DNA of 9,873 bases from an uncultured Sutterella sp. (GCA_900554375.1 USHK01000031.1:1-9873), one strand, 5' to 3'. Positions 1-6,236 are shown, counted from the first letter of the stretch. Notes: generated by a model from the sequence alone, not told the origin. Made by a program: numbers and translations.

Positions 1-49
1 ATCTACACGTAAGGAGTCGTCGGCAGCGTCAGATGTGTATAAGAGACAG
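1..49 (+). other. Untrimmed Illumina Nextera i5 adapter (sequencing artefact)
   Basis: Bases 1-8 (ATCTACAC) match the end of the Illumina P5 primer. Bases 9-16 (GTAAGGAG) match a standard Nextera i5 index (S505 type). Bases 17-30 (TCGTCGGCAGCGTC) are the Nextera read-1 overhang. Bases 31-49 (AGATGTGTATAAGAGACAG) are the Tn5 mosaic end used in library preparation. The order is exactly that of the commercial oligonucleotide, so this is not a natural transposon end. Genomic sequence starts at about base 50, only two bases before the stop codon of the first gene. Confidence 0.97.
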
Positions 50-51
50 AA

Positions 52-684
52 TCATTTCTGAGATCCGGAAAGTTCTACTTGCGTAAGGAGGCGAGTGAGA
101 TCTACTGCAGTTTTTACTCCTAGTTTTGAAAATATGGAGGCGCGATGGGTTTTTACTGTGGTTACAGAAATATTGAGACGATCGGCGATAGATTTATTGA
201 GCATACCGCCAACAATAAATTCACTAATTTGTTTTTCTCTGTCTGTCAATGAATTATATCGATCATGAATTTCCTTCCATTCAACACTCGTGTTTTGAGT
301 GTCTAACGACTTTACGGCTGCACTGATAATCGCTTCCCTAAGTTTTAGGGCGTCTACTGGTTTTTCTAAGAAAGTGACGGCTCCCAGCTGCATCGCTTTG
401 ACTACAGTTGGGATGGTTCCAGTCCCAGAAAGAAAAATTACAGGGACTTGGTTCTGCAGATGCATGAGCCGTCGTTGAACTTCGATTCCGTTCATTTCAG
501 GCATCGTTAGATCAAGCACTAGGCAGCCCGGACCTCTTAGTGCATTTTTTTTTAGTAACTCCGAAGGGCTAGAAAAATCCGTTACTTTCCACCCAGTGGT
601 TTCTAAGTACCGTCTGACGCTTTTTCTAACGTCTTCGTCATCATCTAGCACGTAAACTGTAAAGTCCTGAGTTTTATTTAACAT
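52..684 (-). CDS. TtrR/FixJ-type response regulator (receiver + LuxR HTH)
   Basis: This is a cytoplasmic DNA-binding response regulator of 210 residues, the usual length for the FixJ/TtrR family. The receiver domain (about residues 8-122) carries the acidic cluster D14-D15-D16, the phospho-acceptor D58 in the context LVLDLTMPEMNG, S86 in place of the switch Thr/Ser, and K108 in LEKP. A LuxR-type helix-turn-helix follows (about 140-203), with LTDREKQISEFIVGGMLNK and TVKTHRASIFSKLGVKT. It starts with ATG inside the 3' end of the sensor kinase gene, an 11-base overlap, behind an AAGGA ribosome site, so the two are translationally coupled and form a cognate pair. Target genes are not in the window because the contig ends just downstream. 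The signal is unknown; tetrathionate or another sulfur compound would be a guess from family resemblance. The stop codon lies three bases from adapter DNA but the reading frame is intact. Confidence 0.9.
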   Translation of the reverse strand: MLNKTQDFTVYVLDDDEDVRKSVRRYLETTGWKVTDFSSPSELLKKNALRGPGCLVLDLTMPEMNGIEVQRRLMHLQNQVPVIFLSGTGTIPTVVKAMQLGAVTFLEKPVDALKLREAIISAAVKSLDTQNTSVEWKEIHDRYNSLTDREKQISEFIVGGMLNKSIADRLNISVTTVKTHRASIFSKLGVKTAVDLTRLLTQVELSGSQK

Positions 685-2437
685 ATGCTTCTTCCTTAAA
701 GAGCAACCGGGCCAGTAGACGATTGTTCCCTTTGAGCTCGTAAAAAACTTGGGCGTTGTTTCTTTCAGCTAATTTTTTTATTAAAGCAACGCCGATCCCA
801 AGACCGCCAGAAGTAGATTTTAGATGCACGATGTTTTGGTTCATTTCTTTAACTTGTTGTTCATCAGGAAGTTCTCCACCGTTTTCAATTTCTATACATG
901 GCTGCGGTTTGCTTGTTATAGATAGGGTAACAGGTAAAGAAGGTTCCCCTTTGTGGCTGGCAGCCGCCGCATTTTTTAATAGATTTAGGAGAACAAGCTG
1001 AAGCTCTTCGGGAGCACCTAAAACCTCGGAGTTCTCCAATCTTCCCCATTGAATATTAAGAAAAGAGTCACCTTTGTCAAACTGGCAGTCGTCTATGGCT
1101 TTTTGACATATTTCTAAAAGAGAGCATTTCCGTTGGGGTTGTGCTGTGTCCCTTGCATATTCTCTTACGCGATTCAGTATTCTTACTATTCTTTCGAGTC
1201 CTCTTTCTACAGCTTCCATGGAGTCTTCACTGAGCTCGTCCTCGTTGAGAGCTTCGTTGCATCTTGTTTTTATGATATTTATATGATTCGAAATGGATGC
1301 CAGAGGTTGTTTGAATTCATGAACGACAAGTGAGGAGAGTTCAGAAACAATTGTCGAATGCTCCAAAGATAAAATTTTATTTCTTGTTGAGGACAGCTCT
1401 TTTTCTAGACTTAGGTTGTGTTCGGACATTTCTTGGATTTCTGCGGTCCTTTTCTTCACAAGAAAATTAAGCCTTCGCTCGTTAATAAGCAAAAATAGCA
1501 ACAGAGCAAAGGCACTTAAAAACCAGAAAATATGAGCCTTGATGAAGGCAAAGACCCCTTGGTTTTTTAAATAACTATAGGGTCCTAGCTCTAATTCACG
1601 AAGTAGGTCGTGGAGTTTTGAGAAATCAGCTCCGTTTATCCATTCTGTGCCTTGAATTGGAGGAAGCGCCAAAATTGTGAGGGCCGCCTTTTTGCTTGCT
1701 TCTAGAGTTGTTTTAGGAGTTGAAAGAAAGACAATCCCAGGGTAAAGCTCGGTGGATCTCCTACAACCTGTTAGTCCTGTTGCCTTTTCATTGACTACTC
1801 TCATAGAACCTTTAGGAATTAGTTGGAGAGACTCAACTTGCTCGAGTAGACATGAAGGTAAAAAGGCGGCATCTGCGCTTCCCGATAAGACCTGATTAAA
1901 AATATCGGGGATAGGGTGTTGGACAAAATCAACTTTTTTAAAAAGACCGTTAGTCGAAAGTCCTTTCTTTCTGAATTCATATTCAATAGAGAGCCAAGCC
2001 GCCAGATCGTTTGGCAGTGTTGATGCGATTGTTTTTCCTTGAAGGTCCGCTAAGTTATGAATTGTTTTTTCTTCAGATGGAACTAAGATTATCCCTCCCG
2101 AGGGCAAGCCGAGATTGTTTGAAGCAGATGAGCCGGCAGAGGCAATAATTCTGTTCTGCATTTCTGGAAGGACTGGCAGAGAAGCAGGAGGACTTATCAA
2201 AAAATCGTACTTGCTGAGCGTAAATTCCTGTAATTTTGATGAGTTGGGTATTTTTTCCAGTCTTACCGGTTGAGGTGAAAATGATTTTTCTAACCTCTTG
2301 ACCGTCGCTTGGATGAATTCGGTGGCCACGGAGGCGGAGTCAATTAATCCAATTAAGATTTCACCGCTTGCTTCTGCGTAGGTCGGACTGCAAGTAAAAG
2401 CAACGCTCAGAATTATGGAATACAGAAGTTTGGGCAT
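674..2437 (-). CDS. TtrS-like sensor histidine kinase with PhnD-like periplasmic domain
   Basis: This is a membrane sensor kinase of 587 residues that should phosphorylate the regulator encoded just after it. An N-terminal signal sequence (about 1-21, ending TYA) leads into a periplasmic substrate-binding-protein domain (about 25-290) resembling the PhnD/TtrS sensor fold. It has two cysteines, C196 and C225 (context TGCRRSTELYPGIVF). One membrane helix follows (about 302-318), then a coiled-coil linker (about 328-362). The H-box has H373 in VVHEFKQPLASISNH, and the N-box is LLNLLKNAAAA (485-493). The ATPase part is unusual: the G1 box reads EIENGGELPD instead of the common DxGxG, while the G2-like stretch GGLGIGVAL (544-552) is kept. 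ATG start at 2435-2437; the ribosome site is weak (GAGAAAA). The gene is AT-richer than its right-hand neighbours. The family is known for tetrathionate sensing, but no tetrathionate reductase gene is visible, so the ligand is open. Confidence 0.85.
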   Translation of the reverse strand: MPKLLYSIILSVAFTCSPTYAEASGEILIGLIDSASVATEFIQATVKRLEKSFSPQPVRLEKIPNSSKLQEFTLSKYDFLISPPASLPVLPEMQNRIIASAGSSASNNLGLPSGGIILVPSEEKTIHNLADLQGKTIASTLPNDLAAWLSIEYEFRKKGLSTNGLFKKVDFVQHPIPDIFNQVLSGSADAAFLPSCLLEQVESLQLIPKGSMRVVNEKATGLTGCRRSTELYPGIVFLSTPKTTLEASKKAALTILALPPIQGTEWINGADFSKLHDLLRELELGPYSYLKNQGVFAFIKAHIFWFLSAFALLLFLLINERRLNFLVKKRTAEIQEMSEHNLSLEKELSSTRNKILSLEHSTIVSELSSLVVHEFKQPLASISNHINIIKTRCNEALNEDELSEDSMEAVERGLERIVRILNRVREYARDTAQPQRKCSLLEICQKAIDDCQFDKGDSFLNIQWGRLENSEVLGAPEELQLVLLNLLKNAAAASHKGEPSLPVTLSITSKPQPCIEIENGGELPDEQQVKEMNQNIVHLKSTSGGLGIGVALIKKLAERNNAQVFYELKGNNRLLARLLFKEEAYVK

Positions 2438-2458
2438 GTTTTTTCTCAGAATGCAGAG

Positions 2459-2487
2459 ATTCTAAGCGACACAGTGATGTCTGACCA
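2459..2487 (-). promoter_or_regulatory. Candidate sigma-70 promoter for the sensor kinase operon
   Basis: On the minus strand TGGTCA (2487-2482) is followed, after 17 bases, by TAGAAT (2464-2459). These match 4/6 and 5/6 of the -35 and -10 consensus. Transcription would start near 2452, about 15 bases before the kinase ATG. Prediction by eye only. Confidence 0.4.
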
Positions 2488-2528
2488 TAGGAACAATCAC
2501 ATGGAGATTAAGTAGGAGATTCCCCCTC

Positions 2529-2557
2529 TCTACATAAACTTAAAGATCAGCGATAAT
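2529..2557 (+). promoter_or_regulatory. Candidate sigma-70 promoter for the amidohydrolase
   Basis: TCTACA (2529-2534) and GATAAT (2552-2557) are 17 bases apart and match 4/6 and 5/6 of consensus. The predicted start lies near 2564, giving a leader of about 30 bases. An inverted repeat ATAAT-GATTAG-ATTAT (2553-2568) covers the -10 and start region and could be a weak operator. The stretch 2438-2593 is the divergent control region between this gene and the kinase gene; it also contains GGAGATT twice, 12 bases apart (2503 and 2515). Confidence 0.4.
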
Positions 2558-2580
2558 GATTAGATTATTTGAACGGTAAC

Positions 2581-2586
2581 AAGGAG
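2581..2586 (+). promoter_or_regulatory. Strong Shine-Dalgarno site that fixes a TTG start
   Basis: AAGGAG lies seven bases before the TTG at 2594-2596. No ATG or GTG is available near this position in frame, and the protein homology begins immediately after it. This strong site therefore supports TTG as the true initiation codon of the amidohydrolase. Confidence 0.75.
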
Positions 2587-2593
2587 AATAAAG

Positions 2594-3865
2594 TTGCTTA
2601 CTGAAAACGAGTTGATTAAGTTCCGTCGTGAACTCCATTCCTATCCCGAAACCGGCTGGTGCGAATTTGTCACGACTCACAAGATCGTGGAAAAGCTCCG
2701 CAGCTTTGGTCTGAACCCGATTTATGGCCGTCAGGTCATCAATCCGGACTTTGTTGCCGGCCGCAATCCCGCTAAGGTTGAAGAAGCTAAAAAAGCAGCT
2801 TTAGAAAAAGGAGTGCCGCAAGAATTTATCGATTCCATGCAGGATTACACTGGTGTCGCAGCTATTTTCGAAACAGGCCGTCCCGGCCCTGTCTTAGCGA
2901 TTCGTTTCGACATGGACTGCGTTGACGTGGAAGAAGCTCACGAAGCAGGCCACCGCCCCTTCGACGAAGGCTGGGCAAGTACAAATCCGGGGCATATGCA
3001 TTCCTGCGGTCACGACGGCCATACGACGATGGGTATCGCTGTTTGCAACTGGATTCAGGAAAACTTGGATCAGTTCTGCGGGACGATTAAAGTCGTCTTC
3101 CAGCCTGCTGAGGAAGGTGTCCGCGGTGCTCGCCCGATGACCGAAACCGGCATTTTTGATGACGTTGATTTCTTCTATGGAAATCACCTTGGTTTTAATC
3201 TGCCGACCGGTACGATTTCTCCGGAACCCGGCGTTTTCTTGGCTTCTACCAAACTGGATGCAACATTTACCGGTCTTGCCGCGCACTCCGGTGCCGATCC
3301 TCAGAAAGGTAAGAACGCATTGTTGGCCGGCGCAGCCGCTGCTTTGGCGATCCACGGCATCACGCGACCGATCGGAGAAGTTACTGCTCTGAACGTCGGA
3401 ACGTTAGTTGCCGGTCAGGGCCGTAATGTTGTTGCTCCGAACGCTTTCATGCAACTCGAAGTTCGCGGTGAAACTGAAGAATTGAACGCATACATGCGTG
3501 ATCAGGCGATCCGTAAGATTAAAGCTTCCGCCGACATGTATGACTGTCAGGTCGATATCGTCAAAGCCGGTGAGGCCACCGAATTCAAGCCCGATCAGGA
3601 AGCTATCGAGCTTGCTTATATCGCTGCAAGAAATGTTACGACCGAGGAACTCGCCAGACCGCTCGGCCTGAAGCTGGGCAGCGAGGACTGCACGATCATG
3701 CTTCGCAGAGTCCAGCAGCACGGCGGTAAAGGTACATTCGTCGTGTTCGGCTGTCGTACATCTGCCGGCCACCATCAGAGACTCTTTGACTTTGACGAAG
3801 ATGTGATCGGAATCGCTTTGCGCTTCTACCAGAACTTAATCCCGATGATTGTCGGCATCAAGTAA
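2594..3865 (+). CDS. AbgA-like M20 family amidohydrolase/peptidase
   Basis: This is a cytoplasmic metal-dependent amidohydrolase of 423 residues, of the M20D group that cleaves N-acyl amino acids or p-aminobenzoyl-glutamate. The stretches FDMDCVDVEE (105-114), HRPFDEGWAST and MHSCGHDGH (135-143) are close to the AbgA (p-aminobenzoyl-glutamate hydrolase subunit A) pattern. Likely di-metal ligands are C138, H140, E174 (in FQPAEEG, E173 next to it), H198 and the C-terminal H393/H394 in SAGHHQ. H231 in AAHSGADP belongs to the lid/dimerisation domain. No signal peptide. Translation starts at TTG behind a strong AAGGAG. It is a single-gene unit, divergent from the sensor kinase and closed by a bidirectional terminator. 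AbgA in E. coli works with AbgB and the transporter AbgT, but neither is here. It may act alone on another acyl-amino acid, so substrate assignment is uncertain while the family call is firm. Confidence 0.85.
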   Translation: MLTENELIKFRRELHSYPETGWCEFVTTHKIVEKLRSFGLNPIYGRQVINPDFVAGRNPAKVEEAKKAALEKGVPQEFIDSMQDYTGVAAIFETGRPGPVLAIRFDMDCVDVEEAHEAGHRPFDEGWASTNPGHMHSCGHDGHTTMGIAVCNWIQENLDQFCGTIKVVFQPAEEGVRGARPMTETGIFDDVDFFYGNHLGFNLPTGTISPEPGVFLASTKLDATFTGLAAHSGADPQKGKNALLAGAAAALAIHGITRPIGEVTALNVGTLVAGQGRNVVAPNAFMQLEVRGETEELNAYMRDQAIRKIKASADMYDCQVDIVKAGEATEFKPDQEAIELAYIAARNVTTEELARPLGLKLGSEDCTIMLRRVQQHGGKGTFVVFGCRTSAGHHQRLFDFDEDVIGIALRFYQNLIPMIVGIK

Positions 3866-3902
3866 TTGGGTTTGAAAGTCAGCTGATCTCTAACACCTAA
3901 AT

Positions 3903-3945
3903 AAAAACCACCCTGAGGATTTAACGGTCTTTAGGGCGGTTTTTT
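3903..3945. terminator. Bidirectional intrinsic terminator between amidohydrolase and aroG
   Basis: Arms 3906-3919 and 3928-3941 form a 14-pair stem with one A-C mismatch and two G-U pairs when read on the plus strand, loop TTTAACGG, followed by T6 (3940-3945). On the minus strand the same element forms a stem (AACCGCCCT with AGGGTGGTT at its base) followed by a T-run (3907-3903). It sits between two converging genes and can stop transcription from both. Confidence 0.85.
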
Positions 3946-3958
3946 CTATGAAACCGAA

Positions 3959-5026
3959 TTAGCGATTTCTTTCGCGGCGATCGCGCACCGCGTGAGCCAA
4001 GGATGTGATGACCTTGACGGTGTCATCCCAGCCGATGCAGGCATCGGTGATGGACTGACCGTACTTCAGTTCTTTTTCCTTACCTTTAACGAGAGGCTGG
4101 TTGCCTTCGATAAGGTTGGATTCGATCATGACGCCCATGATGTTGTAGCTTCCGTCGCCGATCTGCTTGCAAATGCTGTCAACGACATCAATCTGTTCTT
4201 TGTGCTTCTTATGGCTGTTGGAGTGGCTGGCATCAATCATAACGGAGGGCGGAAGGCCGGCTGCTTTCAAAGCTTCACAAACCTTGGCTACGCTCTCGGC
4301 ATCGTAATTCGGTGCTTTGCCTCCGCGAAGGATGACGTGGCAGTCTTCATTGCCGCCTGTGACCACGATGGCGGAGTGACCGCCCTTAGTTACGGAAAGG
4401 AAAACATGTTCGTTTGCGGCTGCCTTAATGGCGTCGATAGCGATTTTGACGTTGCCGTCAGTGCCGTTCTTGAATCCGACCGGGCAGGAAAGTCCACTCG
4501 CTAATTCGCGGTGTACCTGACTTTCTGTGGTTCTTGCTCCGATTGCGCCCCAGGAGATTAAGTCTGCAATGTACTGAGGCGTGATCATATCGAGATATTC
4601 AGTCCCGGCAGGAACGCCCAATTCATTGATCGTTAAGAGGAGCTCACGGGCTAATCGAAGACCGTGGTTGATATGGAAGCTGCAGTCTAAGTCAGGATCA
4701 TTGATCAGGCCTTTCCAGCCGATGGTGGTGCGGGGTTTTTCAAAGTAAACCCGCATGATGATTTCAAGATCATCGGCGAAATGCCGGCGAAGCTCAGAGA
4801 GCTTTTCTGCATATTCTTCTGCAGCGACCGGATCATGAATAGAGCATGGTCCGACGATGACAAGGAGGCGATCGTCTTTGCCGTGGATGATGTCATGCGC
4901 AGAGTGACGGGCAATGTGTACGGTTGAAGATGCGAGTTGTCCGCAAGGAAATTCGCGAATGAGGTAAGACGGCGGAGTCAGTTCTCTGATTTCTTTAATT
5001 CTGAGGTCATCAGTTGTGTAAGGCAT
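3959..5026 (-). CDS. aroG: 3-deoxy-7-phosphoheptulonate (DAHP) synthase, AroG/AroF type Ialpha
   Basis: This enzyme condenses phosphoenolpyruvate with erythrose 4-phosphate to DAHP, the first committed step of the shikimate pathway to Phe, Tyr and Trp. It has 355 residues and aligns from end to end with the E. coli AroG family. Conserved blocks include DDLRIKEI (6-13), GPCSIHDPVAA (59-69), MRVYFEKPRTT (91-101), GARTTESQVHRELASGLS (163-180) and DASHSNS (265-271). Predicted metal ligands are C61, H268, E302 and D328. The N-terminal extension that forms the feedback site in this family is present, so allosteric inhibition is expected, but whether by Phe or Tyr cannot be told by eye. ATG start behind GGAG, seven bases away. 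The gene has a long leader with a Phe/Tyr-rich peptide gene and an intrinsic terminator (5067-5198), which strongly suggests control by transcription attenuation in addition to feedback inhibition. Confidence 0.97.
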   Translation of the reverse strand: MPYTTDDLRIKEIRELTPPSYLIREFPCGQLASSTVHIARHSAHDIIHGKDDRLLVIVGPCSIHDPVAAEEYAEKLSELRRHFADDLEIIMRVYFEKPRTTIGWKGLINDPDLDCSFHINHGLRLARELLLTINELGVPAGTEYLDMITPQYIADLISWGAIGARTTESQVHRELASGLSCPVGFKNGTDGNVKIAIDAIKAAANEHVFLSVTKGGHSAIVVTGGNEDCHVILRGGKAPNYDAESVAKVCEALKAAGLPPSVMIDASHSNSHKKHKEQIDVVDSICKQIGDGSYNIMGVMIESNLIEGNQPLVKGKEKELKYGQSITDACIGWDDTVKVITSLAHAVRDRRERNR

Positions 5027-5066
5027 TATGGTTCTCCATTATGGCGCCTGTCGGGATTGAGGCTAT

Positions 5067-5099
5067 AAAAAACCGCCGAGTCCCGAAGGAGCGGCGGTT
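5067..5099 (-). terminator. UUCG-capped intrinsic terminator (attenuator) in the aroG leader
   Basis: Read on the minus strand, AACCGCCG (5099-5092) pairs with CGGCGGTT (5078-5071). Inside it an inner helix TCC-TTCG-GGA (5090-5081) ends in the very stable UUCG tetraloop. T6 follows (5072-5067). This is a textbook Rho-independent terminator, but it lies upstream of aroG (41 bases before its ATG) and not behind a full-length gene. It sits 18 bases after the stop codon of the leader peptide, the position expected of an attenuator. Confidence 0.92.
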
Positions 5100-5161
5100 A
5101 AGTAGTGTTGTGTGATCTTAGATGCGAGCCGTCACAGCCCTACCTTCCGCCGCGGACGGAA
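5091..5161 (-). promoter_or_regulatory. Alternative RNA folds of the aroG attenuator (protector and antiterminator)
   Basis: Within the leader peptide gene the 17 bases 5161-5145 read TTCCGTCCGCGGCGGAA and can fold into a 7-pair hairpin (one G-U) with a CGC loop, beginning in the last Phe codon (a 1:2 structure). Its 3' part contains GCGGCGG (5153-5147), an exact complement of CCGCCGC (5097-5091) in the 5' arm of the terminator (a 2:3 structure). Pairing 2:3 would break the terminator, and pairing 1:2 would allow it. The two folds are mutually exclusive as in classical attenuators. Stalling on the Phe/Tyr codons would cover segment 1 and favour antitermination. The exact ribosome footprint needed is inferred, not seen. 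Confidence 0.75.
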
Positions 5162-5198
5162 AGTAAAAGCCGTAAAAGTAAAACTTAGAAGCGAACAT
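5118..5198 (-). CDS. Phe/Tyr-rich leader peptide of the aroG attenuator
   Basis: This is a 26-codon reading frame, too short for routine gene callers. It begins MFASKFYFYGFYF and ends after PSAAEGRAVTARI with TAA. Five Phe and three Tyr occur in the first 13 residues, and residues 6-13 (bases 5183-5160) contain seven aromatic residues out of eight. There is no Trp. Such a run is the hallmark of leader peptides at which ribosomes stall when a charged tRNA is scarce, as known for pheA, pheST, trp and his operons. The frame is closed upstream by a TAA at 5238-5236 with no other ATG, GTG or TTG between, so the ATG at 5198-5196 is the only ordinary start. No strong Shine-Dalgarno site is seen in front of it. 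The peptide itself probably has no function apart from its translation. It lies between the ynbB-like gene and aroG. I found no convincing promoter between 5199 and 5278. Confidence 0.88.
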   Translation of the reverse strand: MFASKFYFYGFYFPSAAEGRAVTARI

Positions 5199-5278
5199 CT
5201 TTTGATACTTGCTAGTAAAAAGGTACTGAAGAATAATTTACCGTACTTTTCTCTTCCTAACGAAAATTTTTTCAGAAA

Positions 5279-6235
5279 TTATTTCGTCATGAAAAGAAAA
5301 ATCGTTGCGTGGTAGAAAACAGGCGCAGAGAAGAACAGCATTTCCATTCTATCTAGCGCTCCACGAGTCAGCATCATGCTGGTGTCCAAGCGAACTGCTC
5401 CCAGAGAGCGCTTAACCGAGGACATGACCAGAGCGCCCAATGTTCCGGAGACAATAATCAGCAGAGACATAAGAGGGGCCTGCCAAGCACGGAAAGGTGT
5501 CATCCAGAAGAGCGCAGAACCCATGATCAGAGCGCCGATACTTCCGATGATGATGCCTTTGTACGTCTTGTACTGATTACTCCAGGTCGGCTTTCCGCCC
5601 CAGATCGCAGATGCCATGATTTGGAACAGGTCCGCAAAATAGAGAACCAGCAGGAAGTAAAGCATCAGCAGTAAACCACTGGAATTAAATCTGGTGAGAT
5701 TTAAGGTGGCAATGGCGGGAGCATGGCTGACGCAGAAAATGGCCAGCATAATGCCCCACTGAACCTTAGCAACACGGTCCAAGAAGCGGTCGGTATCTTT
5801 AGCTAGGGCCATAACCACCGGCAGCGTCAGGAATAAGTAGACCGGGATGAACAGAGAAAAGAGGCCGATCTCTTCGTATCCCAGAAGGATGTACTGGACG
5901 GGAATTGCGATGTAAAACGCAATAATCAAAATGACGTGGTCATGGCGCCGGGTCGGTGTCAGCGCAATAAATTCCCGCAGAGCGAAAAATGAAGCAAATG
6001 CGAAGAAGATGAGAAGCGCGGCCTCACCAAGACAGAAGGCGATTGCAAAAACAATGAGCAGGGGCCAAGAGGCACGGACGCGTGAGTTAACAACGCGCAG
6101 ATTGTTGAGTCGAGTTTCATTGCCTTGGGCTCGGGAGACCAGCCAGTTGCCGATAATCGTACCGATGGCGGAGAGAACAATAAGAACGCCCAGAATCGTG
6201 AAGTAGGCTTCTTGAGTGGAAAATCCTAAACGCAT
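5279..6235 (-). CDS. CdsA/YnbB-like phosphatidate cytidylyltransferase family membrane protein, degenerate signature
   Basis: This is a polytopic inner-membrane protein of 318 residues with about nine or ten hydrophobic helices (for example 11-31, 57-80, 101-120, 124-144, 187-207, 228-245, 254-272, 299-316). The order of segments and the C-terminal block SSVKRSLG...ALDRMEM place it in the CDP-diglyceride synthase family, nearest in style to the YnbB branch. Active members make CDP-diacylglycerol from CTP and phosphatidate. Aligned without gaps to the classical signature, S272-x-V-K-R276 and D295-R296 are kept, but the conserved Lys-Asp pair is V281-R282, the His-Gly of HGG is T290-R291, and the last Asp is E298. 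It may therefore be inactive or act on another substrate. The ATG lies one base after the plsC stop with AGGGAG in front, so translation is coupled to the acyltransferase. No terminator was found before the aroG leader, so read-through into it is possible. Confidence 0.7.
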   Translation of the reverse strand: MRLGFSTQEAYFTILGVLIVLSAIGTIIGNWLVSRAQGNETRLNNLRVVNSRVRASWPLLIVFAIAFCLGEAALLIFFAFASFFALREFIALTPTRRHDHVILIIAFYIAIPVQYILLGYEEIGLFSLFIPVYLFLTLPVVMALAKDTDRFLDRVAKVQWGIMLAIFCVSHAPAIATLNLTRFNSSGLLLMLYFLLVLYFADLFQIMASAIWGGKPTWSNQYKTYKGIIIGSIGALIMGSALFWMTPFRAWQAPLMSLLIIVSGTLGALVMSSVKRSLGAVRLDTSMMLTRGALDRMEMLFFSAPVFYHATIFLFMTK

Positions 6236-6236
6236 A

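Noticed and set aside
31..49. Mosaic end of a Tn5-like transposon.
   Set aside because: It is preceded directly by the Illumina index and primer sequence, so it comes from library preparation.
83..90. The i5 index sequence GTAAGGAG occurs a second time, suggesting a chimeric adapter insertion.
   Set aside because: The LuxR-type helix-turn-helix frame reads through this stretch without a break and neighbouring adapter parts are absent, so this is native coding sequence and the match is chance.
3992..4504. Long plus-strand open frame opposite aroG (170 codons).
   Set aside because: It is a shadow of a highly conserved gene on the other strand, with no recognisable domain or start signal.
5199..5278. 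Promoter for the aroG leader (TTCGTT then TAAATT, 18-base spacing).
   Set aside because: Both boxes match consensus poorly and other AT-rich hexamers in the stretch are equally good, so no promoter is called.
5112..5315. A 67-residue plus-strand reading frame across the aroG leader.
   Set aside because: No homology pattern or ribosome site; it is antisense to the Phe/Tyr leader peptide and the end of the ynbB-like gene, which explain the sequence better.
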